NCBI RefSeq assembly: GCF_037038585.1
Contig: NC_092560.1
Span: 63,120,049-63,184,048 of the forward strand
From: Patagioenas fasciata
Lineage: Eukaryota; Chordata; Aves; Columbiformes; Columbidae
Reading direction: 5' to 3'
DNA length: 64,000 bases
Made by a program: the position numbers and the translations under genes. Below are positions 1 through 13,100 of the stretch, piece after piece (position 1 is the stretch's first letter; every line of letters starts with the position of its first letter). The notes under the pieces were generated by a model that searched no databases, was not told the DNA's origin, and saw only the letters and a list, made by a program, of their open reading frames with translations.

Positions 1-3000
1 GCAGAATTCCTAATTTTCAGATTCTTAGCAGGAAAAGCTGCCTACTCGTTCACTTGCGTGTGGGCACAGGTCAGGTGGAAAATGTACACGAAACACAGAC
101 ACAGAATCCGGGGCTCCTGTCCCCATTTCTTGCTGACAGAAGGGACACTCTGCCAAGATCCCTTCCCTTCTCCTGCATCTCAGCTTCCTTCATGTTCTCC
201 AGCCCTGGACGATGCCATTATATACCTCCCAGCTCACACAGGTAAGCCCAGTTTCGTCTTCTGTATTGACCCATAGACATTCTTGTATTTTTGTTGTAAT
301 TTCTTCCTTTCACCACCTGAGACATTCTCTGTACTCTTCCACTTGTTCTGTCAATTACTTCCTGTTTACTATAATTATTCCTGTTTTCCTCGATCCTCTC
401 ACCATGGCATTCATTTCCTTGATCCTCTGACCATTTGCTTTTCTGCTTCCTTGTACCTCTCTTTTTTAATCCTTTGAAACTGTTGCCCTACTTCTGCATT
501 CCTGCTGCTGGAACTTTCATTTTTATCCCATTTTTAAAAGCAGTTCTATTTAAATGCTCACTTTTTGTGCAAAATTCCTAACTCTGTGGGTGACACCAGC
601 AGAGATTTTATGACTCATCAACCACTAACACTATTCTCGTATTTTGCACTCTATACTCTTTATCCCATACCATTTAAAATCAGGCCAAACACACTTTCCT
701 TCTTCCCTCAATATTTGGGAGAGTTTTTTTTCATACAAGTAAAACTTACTACTGCCAGTTTAAATTAAAAAAAAAAAAATCCTATCCCATAATTTTTTCT
801 GCTCCTGTATTCACAGGAATCTACTTGCTACATGCTGTGCAAGTCTGTGCTAATGACACCCACTGACTGCTGAGCATCTCAGATATCCAGTGCAGTATGG
901 ATACCATGATGTCTAGCAGCATTGCTGTTAAAATGTTAGCTAGCCTTTTGTCACACAGTGCCCAAAGAAAATTAACCAATGCTAATGGGTTTCTTCAGTT
1001 AAAAAAAAAAACCCCTACCATGAAGTCTTACAAAAAATAATTTCTGCTGCCATACAGATTTTGAATTAGGTTATGATACATTTTCCTTACATACAGCTTC
1101 AGCACTGTTACTAGAGTTTATTTGGACTAAAACACTTAACAGCTGGTTTTTAAAGCTTTTTTCCTCAGGTCTAATTAATATGCCACCCATACCCAAACTC
1201 AACACCTGTTGCTTTTCACAGCTTCAATAGGATTATGCAGTGCAGAATGCTGTGAAAAAACTTACATTAATGGATGCCTAAATGTGAGGTTGCACTAATT
1301 ATCAATCTAGTTAGCAACCTTCACAGTTAATCATGAAGATCTGTTTCATCACTTGACATTCTGTTATTTTGCAGCTGGTTGTTGTTGCTTTAGTATGCTA
1401 CTTATTGCTGCTCTTGCATAATTTTCTGCTATGTGCTGTATGTTCACTTTTTCATTTCTTCCATTACTGGATACTGAAGAAATACTAACATTTTGCCCAG
1501 TTGCAATCAATTCAGATTTTTGTTAATTTTTATTTCTAGCTGGATTTAAGAATACTCTATTAATTAATTAACCTAGATTATGCTGTTTTCCAAAATAACA
1601 GCAATTACAGGAAAAAATATTTACTGAACTAAAAATTTAGTTAGGAATTGTTTTTTCTTTAGCCAAATCATATTGCTTTTGCAAACTGTATTACTGATAC
1701 TTCAAGGACTATCTATAGAACTCCTTTGCCATAATACACATACAAATGCACCTGTTGGATTGTATTTGAAAAGGCTAGCTTAGGAATATATTAGAAATAT
1801 ATTCGGAACATTCCACATCAGCCAGGAGAGTAATCACACCCCAGAAAGCAAATCCAATGGAAAGAGCCTCCCTGGTGAGCGAACTGCAAACTGCCCCTTG
1901 CTTTTTCTCCAAACGCTCTTGTGAACACAAGATCAAAAGGGACGAATCAAAAAACTAACACATGGCTCAAAAGTTCAACACCAAATATTCAGTGGTTACA
2001 CACTGTGGTCCTCTTTGCTTCACTTATTCTCTGCACTGTCCCAGTCTGAGCAGTTTGGCAACGCGCCCCTTGCCTATAACCAAATACTACAGCTGCATCC
2101 ATACCAGCGACTTAAAACAGTGCCAGGGAATGAACTTTCATGGGCACCAGCCCCTGATGGTCTTGGCTGTCACACTGGCCGAACTGGACAGTTTTGCCTC
2201 AGGACTACTGCAAGGCTGTCCAAAGATTGCCCAGCACATGTTTACAGGATGTCCATGTCACCAGGGCCCTCCCCAAGCAACGCCATGAACCAGGTGCATT
2301 CCCAATGGACCAGATATATACAAAATGCAGTATTCATGCTTTCACATTGAGCTTGTGTTTGAAGATGTCTGTTATTCCTGATATCCCAAATTCTGTTAGG
2401 TTTTCAACCAAGCTTTGGCCACATTCACATTTTCTTAGAACCTCTGGAAGGGACAGGGCAAAGAGACACTGTCACCTGGAGGCAACTGATGATAAATCCA
2501 GAAGGAAGGAGCTTTCCTATTTCTGCTTGTTGCTGTATTATAGAGGTACAGAATGCAGACCTCCAGAACAGCTCACTAAAGGACTCTGATTTATGTAAAT
2601 GATGCTGCAGCTAATAGGCTCACCTTTTCCCCGTGATTTCCTTTCCTGCATCCTCTGAAGACTCAGCCTTTTTAATCTTGCAACACAACCCTCTCCCCAG
2701 CACATGGTCACACGTTCTGTTGCACGACAGGCACAGAAGCCTTGAGCTGTGGGTTGTCCTCCTGCAAATCGCTCTGTGTTGCTGGATGGAGACACAGGGT
2801 GCAGGGTCTTGCTGTTGCACACCCACTGGTGGCAATCAGAGGTCTGAGAACATCAGTGTGCAACTGCCCACGGGCCTGGCATTGTGCAGGTCTGTTGCAG
2901 CACCTGTATGTTACTTCAGAGTGACCGCTGGTGGCACAGAGCTGCCAATAGTGTAATTTGATATTAGGTAGTGGTCCATCTGGTAAAAATGGGCTGATGA

Positions 3001-6000
3001 GCTGGATGCAATTGTCTCAAACTGCAGAACCTCTAAAACAAACACCCACCAGCAGGTGCTCGTGACCTGACTCTGAGCTGTTTCTGAGCGAGACATGTTT
3101 ACAGTCTGTGACTTTTTTACATAAGAAAAATCAGGTCAAGTGATTCTTGCAATATCAAACAGACAAACCAGTATCTGGTCATCTCTGGTACAGACCTGTG
3201 TATCTTTCCTCTTTGGCCACTGATCAGCCTCTGAGATACTTCATTCAGTCAGTGATGGGTTCTTTATGCCTTCCTTTTCTGGATCTCTATTGCCAGTGTT
3301 TCTTGGCTGCAGGAAACAGTCTTTTCCCTTCCTAAGCAATTTGATGGGCTTCATCTGAAGAAAAAGATTAAACAAATAGGGATTGCAAAAATTCTTTCTA
3401 ATAATACACAGATAGCAAAAGAAGCAATGATCAATTTTTTAAACTTTTTGATCTCATTCAGTAGATTTTCTCCTCTTCCTGTTTGTCCCATGATCATTCA
3501 GGATTTATCATCTATTTAAAGCCTGTTTTATGATTTTGCAAATTAAGGAAGAGTGTTACAAGTATATATGGATAATCTGGATATGATAAAATGCTCAACA
3601 ACTAAAAATGACTGTAGGTCAGTTGAATTAAATAGGTTAACTTCTTATCTGTGTAGCTTGTTCCAAGTTTATGTTTTTTCTCCTTCTATGTGAACATAAA
3701 GGGCAGGTTGTGATTGGTATAAATTGCACATTCTTACTTATTTCCATGGTGTTTAAACAATTTAAGCCAGTTAAGGCTTTGCCCCTAGCTTGTCCCTCAT
3801 ACACCTATTTCTTCATTTGACCCCAAACAAGTGAAAATCCCTTTGATCTTCATACTAGACTTTAAATCTTGAAGATTGGTAATTCACATCACGGTACCCT
3901 CTACAGCATATTACAAAACCCTATTCGGCATATAACAAGGCTGTCACTGGTGAAATCCCATGTGTGAGGGGACAAAAGGTGCAATCCTCTGATTGGAAAA
4001 GGATGGAACACACCAGTTTCTTCATTAGTCCTCTGAATGTACATGTGAAGAAGTAGCTCTAGCTTTAGAAGCCCCCATTCACAACTGAAAACAAAGAAAT
4101 ATCACAGTTTCAAGATTAACCTGCCCCTGCAAACCTTATGATGACACTGGAGGTTTGTCATGTTCTCATATGATGTCCTTTGCAGATGGTAAAGGAAGCA
4201 CGTAAGCAGCTCAGAGGAAACTCTGCTTTCACGTTGTGTCCCCATCTCAAGGAGATTTACTTATCTGTACAGGGGAGCTATAGTCACATAAAATTACAAG
4301 CTAAGAAGTAAATTTGAACTAGTTTGATTGCCCATGTGGCCAATAAAACATCTTTAATTTGATATATGGTCATTTAGACACTGGAAGACGAAACTATCCA
4401 ATCAAAGAGGCCGCTTTAGGTTGGATCACCCGTAATTTGTGACATAGACAAGACATCAAACCAGTGAAGTAGTTCTTTTTATCTTTGGCATTAATTTCCC
4501 CTCTACAGACGGAGAAAATAGCTTTTTTTTTTCTTTTTTTAACCTCCACGTTTCTGCCTTCCTGCATACTCAGGAGCAAGAGTAGCTGATGAAAACATGT
4601 AGAAAATGCGGTAGGTAAGGAAATTTAATTATTTTGTAATTAAACTTCTGTGATTTTTTTTCCCCACATTACTGGGAGAACATAGGAAAAGCTCCAAAAA
4701 TAGATCCCAAGATATCCTCTGCTCTCACGGGTTGAGGGCTCCTCATACCAGTGATGACCGTGACATTTTAGGGGCCAGACTCACTTTGCAGCATGCCTTT
4801 TTTGGGGGAAGAGGGGGAGGAGCTCCCATGTATCTACGTGGTAGGTAAGGTGAGTGCATACTCACTATTTTCCACATCTCCCTAGCAAAAACTTAAAAAT
4901 ATAATGTCCCGTTTTCTATTTTATTCCAAGTTGTGGCAAATATTAATTATAACCCATACTATCTCCAACGTAGCTTTGTGGGTTAACACCTACAACTGAC
5001 ATCGTGGCATTACTTTGTGTAGCATTATCAAAGAGAACCTCAATTTTGTCTGCGTAATTCATATATAAGTAGAGGGTAAAAAAATAAAAAAGGAAAGAGA
5101 AAACTGGAACCCATAAAGTTAAGTGAAATATTTCCATTTTTAAAGGATGTCTGCAGGAACAAAGCTGCAAAAGAGTACACAGGAGTTCAAACATTACTCC
5201 ATTCCTACCCCTTTTTGGAAGACAATGTTCCGGTTCTTTTGTCTCTCTGAGTTTGTATCTATGAGCGAAGAAATAAATGCATTAGCATTAATAAACTAGC
5301 ATTTAGCATTAAAGTCCCAAGCATTTCACATAGAGATGATAAGTTCAAATCAAACCCAGAAGTTTAATAGTGGGCCAACAGTCAGTGGTGCTTCAAAGAT
5401 TGTGTGAAATTAATTAGTCCCAGCAGAATTTGTAGTAAACAGGATACAACATTACTACCACAAGCAGAAGTTAATTTGACATTTTCAGGAAGTAGAAGGT
5501 TCCCTGGACATGAAATTTTAAATGGCAGTTCTGAAACATATTGGTGAAACTATTTAAGGAAGCTTGACAGGCTTTGGTCCTGTGTTATAGATGGATGAAA
5601 TTTTACTGTTTACATTTCTTGAGAACCTAGGGTTCTTCACGAAAATTAGCTTCATATTTAATAAGCAAAAATAAAAATAGGAAAGTTGTTGAAAATGGTA
5701 TTTTAAATTAAATATACTTGAGATAATCTTATCAAAACAATTTTATTTTACTTGTATCATGAAGCGACAAGCCAGAAAGTGTTTCTACTCTGGCTTTACA
5801 AATAATTATTTTTAATCTCCTAATTCAGTATTAATGATTTAGAAGTGGTAAAAAATAATTTATAATTTTCGAGAAAAAAACTTAATGTTCATGAACACTT
5901 AATAAATCCAGATTTTTACAAGTAATGCAGAATCTGAATTGGAAGACCTCAAGAGAGAGGAGGCAAAATTCAAGAGTGGAAAATGATTTATCACAAAACA

Positions 6001-6590
6001 GGAAAACAATTATCTGAGCTTGTGAAGCTATTTTAATGTGGCTGGCTACTTCTACAATTCAATTTGATTATTATTTGCTGGTGTTGTTCCTGAGAATCTG
6101 GGAAGTCGAGGTGCAAGTACCTGCCTTGGTAATGGCTGTCTAAAGTACCAGGACATAATGTGAGGTGTTACCTACCTATCTAAACTTTTGCCAGAAATGA
6201 AGAAGAGCAAATAAATATAAGTATACTGTTTCTCATATTGAGACTTCATTTTTTTTTCTTTTTCTACATATCCACTTGCAAGGTGAGTCTAACAAATATG
6301 AAGGTAAGAAATAGATCAAGACTCGAGACTTCAGAGATGCCTACTGCGAGTAGATCACATACTAAAAAGCAAAGTGCAGGAAACATCCGCTGTACAAAGC
6401 CAGTGGTCATGCCGTATACACGTGAATTACCACCTCATCACAAGGCAAGTGCCGTTTAAAAAAAAAAAAAAAAAGAAAACTAAGTGGGAAAACCTCGGTT
6501 AAAAAAAAAAAAAAAGGAATTTTACGTGACCGGCCAAAACCTTCAGAAAACCTTCAGATGTGGCACAGAGCAGTTTTGCGAGGATTCAGC
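1..6590. other. Upstream intergenic region, no gene recognised
   Basis: I see no supported exon, RNA gene or clear transposon here. The sequence is AT-rich with short homopolymer runs, for example an A run followed by CCCC at 1001-1015 and A runs at 6458-6474 and 6501-6514. A stretch around 1960-2960 is visibly richer in G and C and has overlapping open frames of 60-131 codons on both strands, none with recognisable protein character. In human the next gene on the 5' side of RICTOR is FYB1 in the same orientation, but I find no FYB1-like exon, so its 3' end probably lies further upstream. Confidence 0.6.
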
Positions 6591-7019
6591 TCCCAGCACG
6601 GCACAGGAGACATTTAGCCACGTTTTCTGGCGCTCAGACGCCCCCGCGTTCCCGCCGCCCCCTCCGCTCCGGCCTCCCGGGGCCGCGCCGCCTGAGGAGA
6701 AGCTCCGCAGCGAACCCCGGCGGCAACGCGCCCCTCAGGCCCCTGCGGCTCTGAGGAGACCGGTATTATCTTCCTCTCTCCCTCCTTCAGCCGCGCTTCC
6801 AGCAGCTGGGGGCGGCGGGGTGGGCGCTCGAGTGTCGAAAACACACTGAAAACGTGACCCAGGTGTGCGCCCTCCACCGCCGCCGCGGGGAAGCTGGGGA
6901 GCAGTAGCTCCCGCCCTCTAGCACTTGAACCCGGACACCGCTCCCACAGGGGAGAAAAAAAGGCCGTGATCGACCAACGGCCGCTCAGGCTCCTCCCCCT
7001 CCGCCTCACCTCAGCCGCC

Positions 7020-7152
7020 CCGCGCTCCTCCCGCGGGCGGCGCGGCGACAGGGCGGGGAGAAGCGGGGGGGGCGCGGCGGCTCCGCGGGCTTCTCCTCGC
7101 GAGAGCGGGCGAGGTTTCCGGTGTTGTGACTGTGGGGCCGTAAACATGGCGG
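7020..7152 (+). promoter_or_regulatory. RICTOR: Putative RICTOR core promoter, TATA-less
   Basis: Several motifs typical of housekeeping promoters lie just before the start codon. There is a GC box GGGCGGGG at 7051-7058 and a palindrome CTCGCGAG at 7096-7103, which is one base away from the TCTCGCGAGA promoter element. An ETS-type site TTTCCGG sits at 7115-7121 (GGAA core on the minus strand), and a YY1-like AACATGGCG at 7143-7151 overlaps the initiator codon. No TATA box is visible. The motifs are seen directly. Their use and the exact transcription start are inferred, and CAGE or 5' RACE data would place the start. Confidence 0.65.
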
Positions 7153-7194
7153 TGAGTCTCCGCGCTCGCTCGCTGAGGCACCTCCGTATCCGAG
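7146..7194 (+). CDS. RICTOR: RICTOR coding exon 1 (residues 1-17, start codon)
   Basis: The ATG at 7146-7148 has A at -3 and G at +4, a strong Kozak context. The peptide reads [17 protein letters not shown], similar in length and Arg/Leu pattern to the mammalian N terminus. The exon ends CGAG before GTAAGG, in phase 1. The same frame stays open upstream to a TGA at 6855-6857 but has no other ATG, so I chose this start. The 5' UTR lies within the CpG island, and its beginning cannot be fixed from sequence alone. Confidence 0.93.
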
Positions 7195-10100
7195 GTAAGG
7201 GACTCCTCGCAGGCCGCGGCGCCAGCCGCCCCCTCCATCAGCTCTCGCTCCACACCGGTGTTTAGCTGTCCCTCCCGTTCCCTTGCTTCTTTCCTCCTCC
7301 CCATCTCCTTCCTCCCTGCCAGCCTAACGCGCTTCTCTTCCCCCGTCCCCGCAGGTCGGAACGACAGCGGCGAGGAGAACGTCCCCCTCGATCTCAGCCG
7401 AGGTACGGAGCGGGGGCCGGCGTGGGGGGGGTCGCCGCCTGCCCTTCGCTGCGCGCCTGCGGCGGAGGGAGGAGGAGCTGCTGGCAGCGAGCGGCCTGGT
7501 GCTGCGGGGCGGCCGCGGGGGCGCGGTGAGGGGGAGGTGGAGAGGGAGCGGGTGCTGGTGCCCGCCACCGGTGGGCTGCCCGGCGCCCTGTAGTGAGCGG
7601 AGCTGCCCGTAGGTGGAAGCCTCTTCTCAGCCCCCGCCGGCGCGGCACAGGCGCCTCGGTGCTGTGCCGGGGCCGCAGGGCCGGCCTCCTCGGGCCGCGG
7701 GCAAGGGTTGGCTCGAGTATGGGCAGAAGGGCCTCGGCCGCTCCTGAGCTTGTGTTGGGAGTGGGTCTTTGCTCGTAGACGAGGCTGTTTATAGTGTCTG
7801 TCCCGCGGCCGGGCTGGCCGCGCCGCTCCCTGCAGCCTCGCTTCGCTCGGCGAGCCGAGGCCGTGCGCCCCTGGGGAACCCCTCGGCAGTGGCGGCCGGT
7901 CCTGCTACTGGCCCTTGCTGTGTATCCCCGCCCGCCCTGGGCAGGCTGGCCGCGGGACTTGCCGTGAGCCTTTTGCTGTAACATCAGAAGGCGCCCATCA
8001 CCCGTTTACTTGTTAAATTGCTCCAAACATCCTCCACTGCTCTCAGATGTACGGGGGGGAGGATAAGAGGAAGGAAACAACAATAACATCTGTTACACAC
8101 TAACTAATTTTGTCTCAGACAAATGAGAACTCGTTCCCCACCCAAATGTCTCCTTGCTGAGGGAAAGGGTTAGTCTCTCCCAAATAGCCAAATGAAATGC
8201 AGGAAACCAGCACACTAGAAGCAATGATCTTCCCCCGGGGCAGAAGATCTTGGTCTGGGGGAGGGAGTAAGTTGGGACTTGTAGTATAACTGTTCTGCTG
8301 CTATACTGAATAGATTCATTTTATGAGGAAGTAGGCAGGGAAATAACAGGATCAATGAGATCTCTGTATGTACCTATCATAGTTACAAGTGTATATCATA
8401 AAATTCCTAGGAAAAACGTTGAGTTTTTTTCAGTTTAAAGAAACAGTCTCTTAAGTCTCCTCCCACCCTATCTCCAAGTGGACAATGGCTTGACACTGTC
8501 TTTACAGTTCAAACAAGTGAAATTTTCATCAACAAAAGTGGGACAAAGGCCTTAACAAGTCAAACACATGACAACTATTACTGCAAGCATTGTTATCTGT
8601 TAATGAAATTTACAAAATTGGGATTTTAATGATTTGGTTTAGTAACTTTTTTATACTATGTGGCATATCAAAGTGTTTTGATGTGAAAGAACAATACACA
8701 GAATTTACATATTGTAGTGACAGTTTTTAGATGTGGTCTGTTTGAAAACTTTTACTTACAATTTGATAGGCAACTATCATTATGATATTGATTTTTTTGT
8801 GGTGAAATGTTTTTGACCACCTACTGATTCCTTTGTCCTATAGTAGTTGCAGTGTAACTACTTCACATTTATTGTATTGTAAAAGAGGATGTCAGGTAAG
8901 ATGCAAAATACATTTTTTAATGCAATTAAAAAAAGAAAAAAGTTTTGCACAGTGGCTGTATCTAGCCCCCATTTAAAAAAAAGAGTTGTTGTGGTGGTTA
9001 CAGTTGAATAAGAAGCTGCTCTAAATTTAGTTATGAACCTCTTCTCAAAAAAGTGAGGGGTTTGGTTTTTTTTGTCAGAGAAACTACAGCTGACTGATCA
9101 GTAATCCTGTAGCCATCCATGGTAGGTCTTTATTTTAAAGAGAAAACAAAAGTAAGAAGTTAAAAAGCCTTAGAAAGACATTGACTAAGCTACATGATAA
9201 CTTGATTTTCACAGTGGACACAATGAATGTTTGTTTTTCCAGCTGTAACAATAGTTATATAAGCAATTAGTTTAAATATTTTAAATTGTTACCCTGATTC
9301 TCTGCTAATAATACACTGTTTTCATTCACTGTGTTGAGTGGATTGCATAGTTTTCCACGGGGCTCACGTTGTCAGTAACTTAGAATACTGTAATGTTTTT
9401 TGTTTCCCCAGACAACTGAACTTGGTGTTGATTAATGTGAAATATCTGATTTGGGCAAAGTAGAGAATTACCGTAAACAATGCCTCAGCCATATGCTTCT
9501 ACTTACAGTGGCCAGTTTATTACAAACGTGAAATTATATTGGCATTGCCTTGTTTTAAACAGATTCCTGTTAGTGATGGTTTGACGAGCATGGCTTGGCA
9601 TACAAGTCAGACCTTGACTAGTCCATACCTGTAGACTATATACTAACTGTGCTTTTTCCATGCAAAAGTCCACTGCTGTTATGAAGTATTTCAGAATTTA
9701 TACTAGATGGCGGGAGGGTGCTAGCCTTGGTTGTGCTGCTTTGGGTCTTTCTTACTTCTTCCTGGTTTTTTGTGCAGTAAGGCTCAGGGAGTGCTTTGCT
9801 GCTTGTAGAGCTGATGTACCTTCCTCTGCATGCTTTTCGTTTGCTCCTTTCTGTACTACTGTAGTTTGAGGGTTGCCCATGTTTTCCCAGAACACACTGT
9901 ATTGTTCTCTACTGTATTTTTACCATGGCTGGTATAGTAGACTTTTATTCTTTGGAGCTTCTTGGTTGTCTGCCTGTTTGAAAACAATACAAATGCCTTT
10001 CATATACATTAGTATGCATTGTGTGTGTGAACTCTAGCTGTACAAGATTAGCCTTGTTAAAGATGATAATATAAAGTCTTTGGTTTGCTGTTTCTAGGTT

Positions 10101-13100
10101 TTGTGGGTGGGTTGTCCGTGTTTGGTTGTTTGTTTGTTTGTTTTATTTTCTGGGCCACTCAGCCCTGGCCATACCTTGTCTTTTTAAGAGCATTCTGGTA
10201 AGTTTTGGAACAATAATTTTCTTATGAAAATCGTTTTGCTGGAAGGATGATCAAATCTGGAAAAGTTATCCCCAACACAAATATTTTTGGGCCTAATGTT
10301 GTTATAGTAAGGAAAAAACTATACAGGTACAGGTTAGACTTACTGATTTTGTGTACTCAAGGTATATGTCATGTCTTCTGTTGATTATAAAATTGCAGTT
10401 AATAATTGGGACTCAGATTTTGGCTTTGTGTTGTATGATCTACTCAGAATAGAACAGAAAAGGAAAAGGAGGACAGGCTTGCCACCAGTGCAACTCCCAT
10501 TGCAGTCATCTGGAAGGAATTAGCAATGGGATGAGGCAGATTGGTTTAATTAGACTACTGAAATCAAGCTCATAACTTCTTAAGGCCAGAAAGGACAACT
10601 GGAGTTATCAACCAGGTTAATGCATTTGATAGGAGTTCTTGCATTGAGTCCAGTCATGGTTGTGTATGTAACCACAATGGAAGTGTTATATGCTTTTAGC
10701 ATAATTCGTCTTTGTTTCTGACTGTTTTACAGGTATTCCAAGCTGAGTTACAGGAGTTTATACACCTCCCAAAGCTGTGGGCACTGTAAAAGGCTTGTGT
10801 AATCCACGCTTCATTTGCTGCTAAGTTCTTTGCTCACCTCTGTAACTGAATTGCCTTATCCTGTTTTGTGATGGACGCCTCTTCCTTTGGAGTTTCAGCT
10901 GTTGCCTTTGGGTTGTGAAGGAGGTCTAAGTAGTTTAGAACTTGCCTAGTTAAGAACTGTGTCTCACAGTGCCCTGTCTGTAGTCACGCTCCTTTAAATC
11001 TCCTTTTAAGGGATGTCCATTTTCTTAACTTCCTGTAACTCTGAGCCTGCAGTGACTATTAAGAACTTTTCAGAGCTTGTTCACTTACTGAAGCTTTGAA
11101 GAGATCCAGGGGTGCCAATTGCCGAGGGTTTAGTGCTGTTTATGTCTGTCTTCATTTCTGCCTTTTTGAGGATAACGCTCTTCACTTTCTAATACTCTGC
11201 TATTTAATTAACTGAAATGCACACATCTCCAACGTTGGTAATTCCATTTATTATTCATAAACATGCATTTGGAGATATTACTTTGATTTAGCAGCTTTTC
11301 TTGTACAGCCAATTCTCTCTATTTTGTAAACGTTGAGTCTTCTAGTTACAGCACAAGACAGATAGGAATAAACTAGCTGAGAAAACTGGCTTTTTTTCTC
11401 CCTGAAAGTCATTTTCATGGAATTGGCTAGTGTTACTTGAAGAAATACCTTTTTCACCTTTGTTGTCCACCATTTCCTTCAGTCACATAGGTAAAAATAA
11501 GATACAGAAGTGCCATTTAACTTCATGAGATCTGAACTATGCTACTTTTCTTACTGTCTTGCATCACTTTAAACCATATTGTGTTTGATTCCAAGTGCCT
11601 ACATGGCAAATCGTAATGCATTGCATACAGGGCAAACATCTCAGGATGCTGCTTGCAGTTTACAGCCCACAAAAATGTTGGGCATTTTTAAGGGTTATTT
11701 GTGGGATAGTCAAAGAAGGCTAGAGGAATTTTGTTTCCAAATTCATCTTGAGATTTGATGACCACAAGGTTTCCAGCTTCCTTCATCAGTATAGAAGAAG
11801 CAGGATGGAACATTGCGCACCTGTCTCATACTGAGAGCTTACGTAGTGGAAGAGGGAAAACAAACCTTTTGGAGTGCCTGCAGCAAGGCAGTAGGGAACC
11901 AGTGCAGAGATGATAACTGGTGTATACTTTCTTGGTGGCTGAAAGGCAGGTCTTCCACACTAAATGGCAAGACTGTTATGGAAAGCCTTTAAGTTCTTGT
12001 GTACTTTTGCAGTATGCAGTCAGGCTTGAAAATATGGAGAAGTGGGGCTCCACTGCACTGTAGAAAGAGTATTTTAAAAATACCTGAATAAACAAAATGT
12101 GTGGGCACCTCTTATCTTCACTTTGCAGTTTGTCATCATTGTCGTGGGTAACTATAGCAGGATGCTTGTGATGAAGCAGATCACATATAGCAATAGCTGG
12201 GGTTTTTTTTTTGCTTCTTTTACTGTTAATCTGTAACAGAAGCCATAATAGGAGCAAGAAGGTAATTAGTAACTTTTTTTCAGTTCTGAGATACAAAGGG
12301 GCAACTCGAAAAACAACTGCAGAGAGATCTTTGTTGTCTTGCTGAGAAATTTTCTACTGCCTGATTCTTCTGTATTGGGGTTTTTTATATAGGGGAACCG
12401 AAGGGGAAGTGATCAATGATGATGGCCTGATAAGTTTATGGGCAAGATGTAACCATTTGGTAGATTTTAAGAGAGTTAGAGGTGCTGAGTATACATGCAC
12501 TCCAAAATTAGGGCATACAGTTAGATTTTCTGTCTGCACTTGTGGTTTAGTTGGCCATTGTTTTGGAATTGTATAGAGCACTGGCCTGGTTAGATTAATA
12601 ATGCTTATGTAGCTTTGGCTTTGCTACCTGAGGTATTACTACTTTTACAAAATCTTAAGACTTTTCAGAATTACTAAAATGCTGTGTGCTTACAATATTT
12701 TCACTTTTCATTTATTGAAAGCGGGAAAAACGTTTTTAATGAAGGGAAAATCTTAGCAAAAGGCAACTTTAGAACCTTATGACTTCCTTATCTAGCATTA
12801 AGATAGCTGTAGGAGCTGGGCAGTACCATGTCTTTCAAGATATGTGTTCATATCTGTCTTTTAAAGTTTTTGTGTATAACATCTCTAAATTTGTTTTTGT
12901 TGGTGGGTTCTTTATGTTTTTGCTGCTGTGGTTCAAATTGGTCAAAAAATGTCAGCACTTTTCTTCTTAAGGGAAGAGAGAATAAAATGACTGTTTCTAA
13001 TATCTTGTGGTTTCTATTTCTGTTTGACAAAAAGAGATCATTCTGCGATTTGGATTGGTATAAATAGCTTCTTACATGTTTAAGGAATGCTGTATTTCCA

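Larger units (their letters stand above)
6600..7960. promoter_or_regulatory. RICTOR: CpG island spanning the RICTOR promoter and exons 1-2
   Basis: Base composition changes sharply at about 6600, from AT-rich to very GC-rich with dense CG dinucleotides, and returns to AT-rich at about 7980. The island contains the start codon, all of intron 1 and exon 2. This is the usual promoter architecture of a broadly expressed vertebrate gene. Long open frames on both strands inside it, such as 6614-7147 and 7394-7984 on the minus strand, follow from the lack of AT-rich stop codons and are not genes. I did not compute the GC content or the observed/expected CpG ratio. Confidence 0.9.

Noticed and set aside
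2820..2940. Two CACTGGTGGCA/CGCTGGTGGCA boxes considered as CTCF sites
   Set aside because: The core is one base shorter than the CTCF consensus spacing, so the match fails.
2194..2956. Overlapping open frames on both strands in a GC-richer upstream interval
   Set aside because: No homology or codon signature is recognisable, the frames lie on both strands and overlap one another, and no splice structure is evident.
4943..5194. 83-codon minus-strand frame with a hydrophobic segment and Asn-Ala-Thr sites, resembling a small membrane protein
   Set aside because: It has no recognisable family and no promoter or splice context. The hydrophobic stretch is what AT-rich DNA gives by chance.
1..6590. 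3' end of FYB1, the expected upstream neighbour by mammalian synteny
   Set aside because: No open frame or exon with FYB1-like sequence was found. The gene may end before this window.
6614..7984. Long minus-strand open frames of 177, 185 and 196 codons across the CpG island
   Set aside because: GC-rich islands lack stop codons by composition. The translations are Arg/Pro/Ala-rich low complexity and overlap the RICTOR promoter, exon 1 and exon 2.
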